DNA of 64,000 bases from positions 62,001-126,000 of the forward strand of contig JAIKXH010000100.1 in NCBI GenBank assembly GCA_024684215.1, written 5' to 3'. The notes beneath the pieces were generated by a model. That model saw only the letters and a program-made list of their open reading frames with translations. It did no database searches and had not been told where the DNA came from. This stretch comes from Lachnospiraceae bacterium. GTDB taxonomy: Bacteria; Bacillota; Clostridia; Lachnospirales; Lachnospiraceae. The position numbers and the translations under genes were made by a program. Below, one piece after another: positions 56,294 through 64,000 of this stretch (position 1 is the first letter of the stretch; every line of letters starts with the position of its first letter).

Positions 56294-58534
56294 TTATGAC
56301 TTAAGGTATTCAAGTTCATTTGAAATTTCCATCGGAATGGGACTTCCGGTGTTTTTCACTTTCTGAATGAGTACATCCATACGATGAATCTTCTGTGCCT
56401 GCTTCCTGTCATAATACTCAATGATTTCTTTAAAGGTAGGATTTTGTAAAAGGGCTGTTCTCTTGGCCGCAGGGAAAGGACAATACTTACCCATAATGCT
56501 TCTGGTGACTTTATTAAGTCTGGGTGAACCGTCGCTTTCATATGCTACCCAAATCATATAATCCATTACAAACATCTCTTTAAAGCTGTTTTTGGCTCTC
56601 TGGAGCTGTAACTTAACCTTTTCCTTTGCATCCACGGACAAGTCGTGATTTTTACGATAAAACTGTGCGTAATCAAAATACTCACTTGTAAGCGAAGGGT
56701 CTGAAACATCGTTCCATCTGGCGCCCTGTACTCTCTTACACATCTCCCATCTGTACTCGCCGCACATATGTAAGATTTGAGATTTCATGTCCTCCAAATC
56801 AAATACCGGAAGCATAAATCTGGCATGAGTATTTCTAACACGTCCCTGAATCTCCTGCCACATAAGTCCTCTGGTTCCCACGTTCGGCATAAGTATGACA
56901 TCGGGAAGTACCTCTGTACCTACATATTCGCCCTTTATACCGAGACGTTCGTTGGAATATAGATTATCTCTGTAAAAAAGCTGAAAATCAATATCTTTAG
57001 TGTTCTCGATAACCTGGTTTGCAAGTCCTGCGGTTACAAGATTATCGGGAAGCTTTCTTACCACGTTAACACTGTTAAATATAGGACAGAAAATAGTGAT
57101 AAGGCCAAAGGTTACTTTATTTGCGGAGATAAACATATTTTTAAGCTCATATTTGACCATAGCCGTTCGGTCCTTCATAAGCTTTTTCTCTTCTTCCGCA
57201 GTTATTTGATTCTTAACCTTTTTCTCGTGAACAAAGGCCTCATAGTCAACATCAAATTCATTTTTGGAAGGAAGCCTGTCGCCTACGTAGATAGCTTCAA
57301 GCCACTCAAAAAAATTAAACACACAGGCCGCCGGATTGGTGTATCCGCTGCCGGCCTTTTCATACAGATAAAACAGATCGCTCTTTGTGCAAAGTTCCTC
57401 ATCCATATATCCGAATTCCAGGAACATTCTGATAAGCTTAGAAGGCATGCTTCCCTTTAAAACCTTGAGAACAACAGCCTCGTATATCATGTAAAAATAG
57501 TTTGTAATATCCAGTCTTATATGTCTGGCCGCGTCGTCCTGGCTCCTGGGATCCGCAAGATTTCTGTAAGAAATTATAAGTGACTTGAAATCATTGTGAG
57601 TCTTTTCATCACAACCCGCAAAATCAAGTATCTTATCTACCGAATCTTCAAGTTCAGCAAAGATCTCAGCTTCATTTTCGGTATGATCTGCTTTAAGCTT
57701 TGTACGCTCAACCTTCATACCAAAAGCTGAAGTGCGCTCGAAATATCTGTTGGGATTAATATAATTCTTTTTGTTTAAATAATCCTCTATGGTGCGGATT
57801 TTGTTTAATATGCTGTCAGATACAGTTCCGAAAGCACTGTCTAAATAGCTTCTGGTCAGTATACCGTAAAGGTCTGAATTTTCATCCTCCAATACAAGCT
57901 GACCTATCTCAGATAAATATATAAAAATCTTTTTCGAACCAAGGGTTATTGCTCTCGCATCTTTTGAAAGCTTTGAAATGAAAATATCCAAAAACTCGGG
58001 AGATACTTTTCTTCCATCGGTTACAAGATTTGCTATCTCGTTATAATATCCGTTTAAATTGTCATTTACACCGGAATCGTCAATAAACCTGCCTTTTCTG
58101 GCAAGTTCGTTAAAAGGTTCGGCCATAGTTCCGACTTTTGCACATAAATCTTTGTAAAAATCGTATATGCTTTCAGCCATGTTATACAGCTCATCAGTCT
58201 CTTCCTTTACAACGGAAAACTGAGAAACACATTCTAAAATCTGCCTTATGGCAGACCTGTAAATGTATGCTGAAAAATCATTCTTTTTTTCAAGCATCGA
58301 GTATAAACTTTCAATCGGAATGGGAATTAAAACAGAATCTTCAAGAGCCATGTAATTGAAAAAGTGTGCTTCAAAGCCCACTTCCAACGCCCCTATTACA
58401 TCCCCCTTGGATAGATTAAATCTGATACCCGGTGCCGATACTGTTACCTCACCGTCGGAAATAAGATAAAGCATATCATTATTACCGGCCGCACCTGCAA
58501 TAATATCATTTTTTGTAACGTTTTTTGAAGCCAT
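56294..58534 (-). CDS. Large protein with N-terminal cyclic-nucleotide-binding fold
   Basis: A 746-aa soluble protein. About residues 15-115 look like a cNMP-binding beta-roll ('YLISDGEVTVSAPGIRFNLSKGDVIGALEVG'), but the phosphate-binding cassette seems degenerate: I see no GE(L/I) followed by the usual R-S/T-A, so canonical cAMP binding is doubtful. The remaining 630 residues are mostly helical and match no family I can name; motifs include 'LPDVILMPNVGTRGLMWQEIQGRVRNTHARFMLPVF' and 'KVTRSIMGKYCPFPAAKR'. It is the first gene of the importer operon, with AAAGGATGG upstream, 82 nt ahead of the ATPase gene. A regulatory or sensory role is inferred from position. Confidence 0.78.
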   Translation of the reverse strand: MASKNVTKNDIIAGAAGNNDMLYLISDGEVTVSAPGIRFNLSKGDVIGALEVGFEAHFFNYMALEDSVLIPIPIESLYSMLEKKNDFSAYIYRSAIRQILECVSQFSVVKEETDELYNMAESIYDFYKDLCAKVGTMAEPFNELARKGRFIDDSGVNDNLNGYYNEIANLVTDGRKVSPEFLDIFISKLSKDARAITLGSKKIFIYLSEIGQLVLEDENSDLYGILTRSYLDSAFGTVSDSILNKIRTIEDYLNKKNYINPNRYFERTSAFGMKVERTKLKADHTENEAEIFAELEDSVDKILDFAGCDEKTHNDFKSLIISYRNLADPRSQDDAARHIRLDITNYFYMIYEAVVLKVLKGSMPSKLIRMFLEFGYMDEELCTKSDLFYLYEKAGSGYTNPAACVFNFFEWLEAIYVGDRLPSKNEFDVDYEAFVHEKKVKNQITAEEEKKLMKDRTAMVKYELKNMFISANKVTFGLITIFCPIFNSVNVVRKLPDNLVTAGLANQVIENTKDIDFQLFYRDNLYSNERLGIKGEYVGTEVLPDVILMPNVGTRGLMWQEIQGRVRNTHARFMLPVFDLEDMKSQILHMCGEYRWEMCKRVQGARWNDVSDPSLTSEYFDYAQFYRKNHDLSVDAKEKVKLQLQRAKNSFKEMFVMDYMIWVAYESDGSPRLNKVTRSIMGKYCPFPAAKRTALLQNPTFKEIIEYYDRKQAQKIHRMDVLIQKVKNTGSPIPMEISNELEYLKS

Positions 58535-58591
58535 AATCCATCCTTTAAAACAAGTTGTTAAAGTACAATTTGAACCGTCAAAAACCTAATA

Positions 58592-58619
58592 AAGCCCAAG
58601 TGTCTAAACACTTGGGCTT
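58592..58619 (-). terminator. Terminator of the hexuronate operon
   Basis: AAGCCCAAGTGT pairs with ACACTTGGGCTT; the minus strand continues TTTATTAGGTTTTT. It lies about 47 nt past the kdgK stop and separates it from the CNBD gene. Confidence 0.88.
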
Positions 58620-58665
58620 ATGACTATTTTATAATACTACTTAATAGTTAAAATATCAAATCCAT

Positions 58666-59763
58666 TTATCTCTGAACACGTGCTCCCGCACCGCCCATAA
58701 GAGCCTCAACTTCCTTCTTGGAAGCCATGGTGGTATCTCCGGGTGTAGTCATTGCAAGTGCGCCGTGTGCTGCACCGTACTCTACGGCAAGCTTAGCATC
58801 GCCGGTGGTCATAAGACCGTAAACAAGTCCGGATGCGAATGAATCTCCCCCGCCTACACGGTCCATGATCTCAAGTCCGTCATACTGCTTAGCCTTGTAG
58901 ATTTCTCCATCAGCCCAGCAGATAGCGCTCCAGTCGTTAACTGTAGCGGTCTTTACCTGACGAAGTGTGGTAGCAACAGCCTTAAAGTTAGGATAGGTCT
59001 TTGCTGCTTCGTTGATCATCTTCTTATAACCGTCAAGATTAAGAGTCTTAAGGTTTGCATCATTACCTTCGATTTCAAATCCGAGGCATGCAGTGAAATC
59101 TTCCTCGTTACCGATCATAACATCAACATACTTAGCAATTTCCTTGTTAACTTCCTGAGCCTTTGCCTGTCCGCCGATAGCGCTCCACATTGAAGGACGA
59201 TAGTTAAGGTCATAAGAAACAACGGTTCCGTACTTTTTAGCTGTCTTGATAGCTGCAAGAACGGTCTCGCATGACTGCTCTGAAAGTGCAGCATAGATTC
59301 CGCCGGTGTGAAGCCATCTTACACCAAGCTCACCAAAGATATGATCGAAATCAAAATCTGCGGGAGTAGCCTTTGAGATTGCAGTGTTTGCTCTGTCTGA
59401 ACATCCTACGGCTCCTCTGATACCAAATCCGCGCTCAGTAAAGTTAAGACCGTTTCTGCAAACGCGTCCGATACCGTCGGTAGGCATCCACTTGATAAGA
59501 GAAGTATCAACACCACCCTGAAGGATGAAATCCTCCATAAGCTTACCTACTTCATTGTCAGCAAAAGCTGTGATAACGCCGGTCTTTAAACCGAAACATC
59601 TTCTTAAGCCTCTTACTACATTGTACTCTCCGCCGCCTTCCCAAGCACGGAACTGTCTTGCGGTACGAATTCTTCCCTCACCGGGATCGAGACGAAGCAT
59701 AACTTCACCGAGTGATACGGCATCATATTTGCATTCGTTTTCAGGTCTTAAATTTAAATCCAT
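58666..59763 (-). CDS. kdgK: 2-keto-3-deoxygluconate kinase (PfkB family)
   Basis: A 365-aa sugar kinase that phosphorylates 2-dehydro-3-deoxygluconate to KDPG. The N-terminal 'SLGEVMLRLDPGEGR' and 'FRAWEGGGEYNVVRGLRRCFG' are substrate-binding landmarks, and 'RVGGGDSFASGLVYG' is the PfkB C-terminal motif with the catalytic Asp. It is preceded by AAGGAG. The product assignment rests mainly on its place after uxaC and uxaA, since PfkB kinases are hard to split by sequence alone. The matching KDPG aldolase is not in the window. Confidence 0.88.
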   Translation of the reverse strand: MDLNLRPENECKYDAVSLGEVMLRLDPGEGRIRTARQFRAWEGGGEYNVVRGLRRCFGLKTGVITAFADNEVGKLMEDFILQGGVDTSLIKWMPTDGIGRVCRNGLNFTERGFGIRGAVGCSDRANTAISKATPADFDFDHIFGELGVRWLHTGGIYAALSEQSCETVLAAIKTAKKYGTVVSYDLNYRPSMWSAIGGQAKAQEVNKEIAKYVDVMIGNEEDFTACLGFEIEGNDANLKTLNLDGYKKMINEAAKTYPNFKAVATTLRQVKTATVNDWSAICWADGEIYKAKQYDGLEIMDRVGGGDSFASGLVYGLMTTGDAKLAVEYGAAHGALAMTTPGDTTMASKKEVEALMGGAGARVQR

Positions 59764-59852
59764 TATTTTTCTCCTTAGTTAACCTAGTATTAAATGTTTG
59801 CTGAAATTTCAGCAGATATTATAACTTAGTACATATTGCTTTTTATCCAAAA

Positions 59853-61271
59853 TTATCTGGTTTTAAGCATATCAAACTTAAAGTATCTTACAGCGTTGTT
59901 AAAGGAAATATCCTTTACAATCTCTCCGAGAATATCATAGTCCTCGGGATATTCACCATTGTCTACCCAGTTTCCGAGTAAATTACAAAGTATGCGGCGG
60001 AAATACTCGTGACGAGTATACGAAAGGAAACTTCTTGAGTCTGTAAGCATTCCGACAAATCCGGAAAGGTTTCCGAGGTTTGCAAGTGAGGTCATCTGAT
60101 CCTGCATACCAACCTTGTGATCGTTGAACCACCAAGCGCTGCCCTGCTGAATCTTTGCAACCGCATCAGAGTTCTGGAAGCATCCTAAGATAGTTCCGAT
60201 AGCCTGGTTGTCATTAGGATTAAGGCTGTAAAGGATGGTTCTGGGAAGTGAATCCTTTTCAATCAAATTGTTAAGGAAGTCGGCAGTCTGAGCTGAAGGT
60301 GCATAGTTGTTAATGCAATCATATCCGGTATCGGGTCCAAGCTTAGCATACATAGGCTTGTTATTGTCTCTCTTACATCCGTAATGAAGCTGCATAACCC
60401 ATCCGCGCTTTGTATATTCGCCTGCAACAAAGGTCATAAAAGCAGTCTTAAACTTCATTTCCTCTGTATGAGAAATAGGATCTTTAACAAGAGCCTTTCT
60501 GTAGATAGCTTCAAGCTCATCGTCAGTAGCATCCTCATACATAACATATTCAAGAGCATGATCGGAAACAACACATCCCATTGATTCAAAGAAATCCATT
60601 CTCTTAACAAGAGCATCCTTTAAATCCTTGAAGGAACGAATTGCAACACCGCTTACCTCTGAAAGCTTCTTGATATAGTCAGAATACTCAGGCTTTTCAA
60701 GGTTCATAGCCTTGTCGGGTCTCCATGCGGGAAGCACGGTAACATCAAAACTTGCATCATCTTTGATCTTCTGATGCCACTCAAGGTTATCAACAGGGTC
60801 ATCGGTAGTGCAGATAAGCTCTACGCCGGACTGTTTAATAATATTTCTTACTGACATTGATGGTTCAGCGAGCTTCTTGTTGCAAAGCTCCCAAACTTCC
60901 TCTGCGGTCTTTGCGGAAAGTGCTCCGTGATATCCGAAATATCTCTGAAGCTCAAGATGTGACCAATGATAAAGAGGATTTCCTACAGCCTTTCCAAGGC
61001 ACTCAGCCCACTTTAAGAACTTCTCCTTATCGGAAGCAGCTCCTGTAATATAGTACTCATCAACACCGCATGATCTCATAAAGCGCCACTTATAGTGGTC
61101 TCCTCCAAGCCATACCTGAGTGATGTTCTCAAACTGTCTGTCCTGTGCAATCTCCTGAGGATTGATGTGACAGTGATAGTCGAGAATGGGCATGTTTTCT
61201 GCATAATTGTGAAAAAGCTTCTTGGCAACATCACTCTGAAGCAGAAAATCTTCATCCATAAATGCCTTCAT
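59853..61271 (-). CDS. uxaC: Glucuronate/galacturonate isomerase UxaC
   Basis: Converts D-galacturonate to tagaturonate (or D-glucuronate to fructuronate). I start at the ATG at 61271 (MKAFMDEDFLL) behind GGAG; the track start is nine codons upstream. About 472 aa, canonical. 'ILDYHCHINPQEIA' holds the amidohydrolase-type His pair, and 'CTTDDPVDNLEWH' and 'LHYGCKRDNN' are family motifs. It lies 42 nt after uxaA. Confidence 0.95.
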   Translation of the reverse strand: MKAFMDEDFLLQSDVAKKLFHNYAENMPILDYHCHINPQEIAQDRQFENITQVWLGGDHYKWRFMRSCGVDEYYITGAASDKEKFLKWAECLGKAVGNPLYHWSHLELQRYFGYHGALSAKTAEEVWELCNKKLAEPSMSVRNIIKQSGVELICTTDDPVDNLEWHQKIKDDASFDVTVLPAWRPDKAMNLEKPEYSDYIKKLSEVSGVAIRSFKDLKDALVKRMDFFESMGCVVSDHALEYVMYEDATDDELEAIYRKALVKDPISHTEEMKFKTAFMTFVAGEYTKRGWVMQLHYGCKRDNNKPMYAKLGPDTGYDCINNYAPSAQTADFLNNLIEKDSLPRTILYSLNPNDNQAIGTILGCFQNSDAVAKIQQGSAWWFNDHKVGMQDQMTSLANLGNLSGFVGMLTDSRSFLSYTRHEYFRRILCNLLGNWVDNGEYPEDYDILGEIVKDISFNNAVRYFKFDMLKTR

Positions 61272-61313
61272 TTTGTTTTTCTCCTCTCTTAAATACAATA
61301 TCCGATGGTTAAG

Positions 61314-62804
61314 TTACAGAGTAACCCCCTTCTTAAAGATTGCCATATCGTGGAATCCTGCTTTTTCGCTGGCAACCTTTTCTCCGGATGCAACCTTTAA
61401 TACAAAGTCGAAAAATCTCTTTGATGTTACATCCATATCCTCATCCTCAACAAGCACACCGGCATTGAAATCTATCCAATTGCTCTTTTTGCCTGCAAGG
61501 CGTGAATTCGTAGATATTTTCATGGTGGGTACGGGGCATGCAAAAGGCGTACCGCGACCCGTAGTAAATAATACTATATGAGCTCCGCTCGCCGCAAGTG
61601 CAGTAGCTGCAACAAGGTCGTTACCGGGCGCGGACAGGAGGTTAAGTCCGGGAGTCTTTACAGGCTCGCCGTAAGAAAGCACGCCTTTTACAGCACTGCT
61701 TCCCGACTTCTGGGTGCAGCCGAGTGACTTATCCTCCAATGTAGAAATTCCGCCTTTCTTGTTTCCCGGTGAGGGGTTTTCATATATAGTCTGATTGTTG
61801 TCTTTAAAATACTGTTTGAAATCGTTGATAAGTTTAACGGTTTTATCAAACATTTCTTTGTTTTCGCAGCGGTTCATAAGTATTGTCTCCGCTCCGAACA
61901 TTTCAGGGACCTCTGTAAGAATAGTGGTTCCGCCCATAGAAGTGAGCATATCGGAAAACTTTCCGACCAGGGGATTTGCGGTAATTCCCGAAAATCCGTC
62001 GCTTCCGCCGCACTTCATACCGATAATAAGTTTAGATGCGGGAATAGGCTCTCTTACAAATCCCGAAGCATACTCGATAAGCTGCATAACGAGCTCATCG
62101 GCATCTGCCATCTCATCGTCGGATTCCTGACATACAAGGAACTTAACACGATCCTTGTTATACTCTCCGATATAGTTTTTAAGTACATCAATATTGCTGT
62201 TTTCGCAACCAAGGCCAAGCACAAGCACGCCGCCTGCATTGGGATGATTGATAAGGTCGGCCAAAATCTCTCTGGTATTTTCCTGATCGTCACCCATCTG
62301 AGAGCAGCCGTAGGGATGAGGAAAAGCGATAACTTCGTCAACTCTGGACCTTATTATATCACTCATTTGGGAAAGTGCTTCATTAGCTTTTTTTGCAATA
62401 GCGGTAGCGATATTATTAACGCATCCTACTGTAGGAACGATCCAGATCTCGTTTCTTACGGCAACCTTTCCGTCAGGTCTCTTGTAGCCCATAAAGGTTG
62501 CTTCTTCCGATTTTGAAGTCTTTATTTCAATGGGCTCATAGGTGTAGTCAAGAATCTCTCCGAGCGCTGTTCCCACATTATGAGTGTGAATCCACTCTCC
62601 TGCTTTGATATCCTCTTTTGCATTGCCTATACGGTAGCCGTATTTAATAACGGGCTCACCTTTTTTTATATCGCAAAGAGCCATTTTGTGACCCGCGGGA
62701 ACTTCGCTGACTGCACTTACGCCCTCAATTACGCTGCCGGGAGCGATATCCGCCAAAGCAACCACTACATTATCGTTTTCATTAATCTTTATATAAGTTT
62801 TCAT
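61314..62804 (-). CDS. uxaA: Altronate dehydratase
   Basis: A 496-aa enzyme dehydrating altronate to 2-keto-3-deoxygluconate. The N-terminal SAF domain ('VVVALADIAPGSVIEGV') is followed by the catalytic UxaA/GarD part, with 'FPHPYGCSQMGDDQENT', 'GLGCENSNID', 'GMKCGGSDGFSGITANPLVG' and 'TTGRGTPFACPVPTMKISTN', which contain the metal- and substrate-binding cysteines. GAGGG precedes the ATG. Between uxaB and uxaC. Confidence 0.95.
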   Translation of the reverse strand: MKTYIKINENDNVVVALADIAPGSVIEGVSAVSEVPAGHKMALCDIKKGEPVIKYGYRIGNAKEDIKAGEWIHTHNVGTALGEILDYTYEPIEIKTSKSEEATFMGYKRPDGKVAVRNEIWIVPTVGCVNNIATAIAKKANEALSQMSDIIRSRVDEVIAFPHPYGCSQMGDDQENTREILADLINHPNAGGVLVLGLGCENSNIDVLKNYIGEYNKDRVKFLVCQESDDEMADADELVMQLIEYASGFVREPIPASKLIIGMKCGGSDGFSGITANPLVGKFSDMLTSMGGTTILTEVPEMFGAETILMNRCENKEMFDKTVKLINDFKQYFKDNNQTIYENPSPGNKKGGISTLEDKSLGCTQKSGSSAVKGVLSYGEPVKTPGLNLLSAPGNDLVAATALAASGAHIVLFTTGRGTPFACPVPTMKISTNSRLAGKKSNWIDFNAGVLVEDEDMDVTSKRFFDFVLKVASGEKVASEKAGFHDMAIFKKGVTL

Positions 62805-62881
62805 TCATTTCCCTCAATAACCAAAGGATACATAGGGCTCAGTGCCCGGGTAAACAGCAAAGCAAATAAAACTTTTACGAA

Positions 62882-64000
62882 TTACGCGAAATACTTCTCC
62901 ATGGTCTTTCTCATGCCGATTTCACGAATACTTGTGATATACTCGGTGATCTTTTCCTCAAGTCCTGAGATTTCGGTAAGATCCTGTCCCCAGAAATCTT
63001 TGTTGGAAAGAACGGCCTTGGAAAACTCTGCGGAAGCTTTGCCGCTGTTATTCTTAAAGAACTCAAGAACAGCCGCATCATCAAGAATCTGGTACTCCTC
63101 ACCGTTTCTGTGACCGATGAGAGCTTTTTCTCTGATCTCGCTTCCTGTGTAGAATGCCATAAGTGCTGCGATTGAGAATGTAAGATGCTCGGGAAGTTTG
63201 CCCTCGTTCTTTACATAGTCAAGGAAGCTTGGCATACATCTTGCTCTCCACTTTGAAACAGAGTTAAGAGCGATTGAAAGATGAGCATGCTTAACATAAG
63301 GATTGTTAAATCTTGCAAGTACAGCATCTGCAAAATCAAGAAGATCCTGCTTGGGAAGGGTAAGTGTAGGAATAACCTCATCAAATAAAGTACCCTTGAT
63401 GAATTTAAGTATAAGCTCGTCATTCATAGACTGAAGCACAATGTCATTGCCGCAAAGATATGATGCAAGTACAAATGAAGTATGAGCTCCGTTTAAGATA
63501 CGAACCTTTCTCTGCTTATAAGGATGATGATCGGGTGTATAGATAACAGGAAGTCCTGCTGCGGGAAGAGGAAGCTCGTCAGAAAGGTCCTTGGGGCTCT
63601 CAATTACCCAAAGAGCAAAGGGCTCACCGGTAACAATTAAATCATCCTGATAACCGAACTCCTTGCAAAGCTCCTCTGCCTCGTCTCTGGGATATCCGGT
63701 AACGATACGGTCAACAAGAGTCGAAGTAAAGATACATGCTTCATTAAGCCAATCTGAAAAACCGTCTTCAAGGTTCCAGTTCTTAGCCTGCTTTAATACG
63801 CACTCCTTTAAATGAAGTCCGTTGTCATCAATAAGCTCAACGGGAAGCATAATAAGTCCCTTGGATTTATCACCGTTAAAATGCTTATATCTTTCATATA
63901 AAAACTTTGCAAGCTTTCCGGGATAGCTCTTGGGGGGATTAAGCTCAAATTTATCGGTCTCATCATAAACGATACCGGCCTCGGTTGTGTTTGAAACGAT
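62882..64000 (-). CDS. uxaB: Tagaturonate reductase (altronate oxidoreductase), 5' end outside the window
   Basis: A mannitol-dehydrogenase-family enzyme reducing tagaturonate to altronate with NADH. The frame stays open to position 64000: upstream of the track's internal Met the minus strand encodes 'IVSNTTEAGIVYD' and 'PGKLAKFLYERYKHF', which are UxaB sequences, so the track ORF is only a fragment. In the visible 373 codons, 'LVDRIVTGYPRDEAEEL', 'RILNGAHTSFVLASYLCG' (catalytic region) and a helical C-terminal domain are seen. The N-terminal NAD-binding part is missing at the edge. First visible gene of uxaB-uxaA-uxaC-kdgK. Confidence 0.94.
   Translation of the reverse strand: MVSNTTEAGIVYDETDKFELNPPKSYPGKLAKFLYERYKHFNGDKSKGLIMLPVELIDDNGLHLKECVLKQAKNWNLEDGFSDWLNEACIFTSTLVDRIVTGYPRDEAEELCKEFGYQDDLIVTGEPFALWVIESPKDLSDELPLPAAGLPVIYTPDHHPYKQRKVRILNGAHTSFVLASYLCGNDIVLQSMNDELILKFIKGTLFDEVIPTLTLPKQDLLDFADAVLARFNNPYVKHAHLSIALNSVSKWRARCMPSFLDYVKNEGKLPEHLTFSIAALMAFYTGSEIREKALIGHRNGEEYQILDDAAVLEFFKNNSGKASAEFSKAVLSNKDFWGQDLTEISGLEEKITEYITSIREIGMRKTMEKYFA

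Noticed and set aside
58535-58591. Promoter for the CNBD operon just upstream of its start
   Set aside because: A TTGACG is present, but no acceptable -10 lies 16-18 bp downstream, so I do not call a promoter. The operon's transcription start is unresolved.
62882-63850. UxaB as a complete 322-aa protein
   Set aside because: The frame continues to the window edge with clear UxaB sequence, so the track's Met is internal and the gene is cut by the window.

Overview
This window reads as ordinary chromosome of an anaerobic Firmicute, most likely a Lachnospiraceae member (Butyrivibrio / Pseudobutyrivibrio / Lachnospira-like gut or rumen bacterium). The reasons are moderate-to-low GC, strong AGGAGG-type ribosome sites, a ferredoxin-dependent 2-oxoacid oxidoreductase, a BadF/HgdC-type activase, a DUF5688 protein, LplABC- and MalFG-type sugar ABC systems and a hexuronate pathway. 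The taxon is inferred from gene content, not from a marker-gene comparison. Almost every gene is on the minus strand; only the 1416-aa activase and a DUF2971 protein are on the plus strand. I see no insertion sequence, prophage, integrase or CRISPR array.

Layout, left to right (transcription mostly right to left). 0-8.3 kb: recO, era, a DUF4349 lipoprotein, an M16C presequence-protease-like peptidase, a 139-aa unknown paired with a sigma-factor-like protein that lacks region 4, and a rhomboid-like membrane protein. 8.6-12.8 kb: giant CoA-dehydratase-activase-like protein (+). 13-21.6 kb: SulP transporter, orphan PTS IIC, metA (acetyl-CoA type by residue 111), ligA, rluF-type pseudouridine synthase, RNase H, D,D-carboxypeptidase. 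21.7-26 kb: porCDAB fused translationally to a CNNM/CorC protein. 26.1-32.5 kb: an M32 carboxypeptidase fused to an HD-GYP-type domain, a MATE exporter and gdhA with a terminator inside its leader. 32.7-39.1 kb: SH3 protein, tRNA-Arg(CCG), DUF5688, efp, aroQ, aroK, aroE, yqeG, DUF624. 39.3-47.4 kb: LplABC-type oligosaccharide importer, a repetitive surface protein with a long structured leader, and an intracellular SGNH acetylesterase. 47.5-49.3 kb: DUF2971 and a low-complexity lipoprotein. 49.5-58.5 kb: one long operon of a cyclic-nucleotide-binding-fold protein, a complete sugar ABC importer and an EAL/beta-helix fusion. 58.7-64 kb: kdgK, uxaC, uxaA and the 3' part of uxaB for galacturonate use.

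The strongest candidates for something undescribed are (1) the 49.5-58.5 kb operon, in which a nucleotide-binding-fold protein and a c-di-GMP-phosphodiesterase-like protein with a beta-helix tail bracket a sugar importer whose binding protein appears anchored at both ends; (2) the M32 metallopeptidase/HD-GYP fusion; (3) a recurring genome habit: short tandem repeats (15-27 bp, 2-4 copies, different sequence at each locus) in at least seven intergenic gaps, three of which copy the end of a gene including its stop codon. Carbohydrate use dominates the right half: the Lpl system has no ATPase of its own nearby, so the MsmX/UgpC-type ATPase at 55-56 kb could serve both importers.
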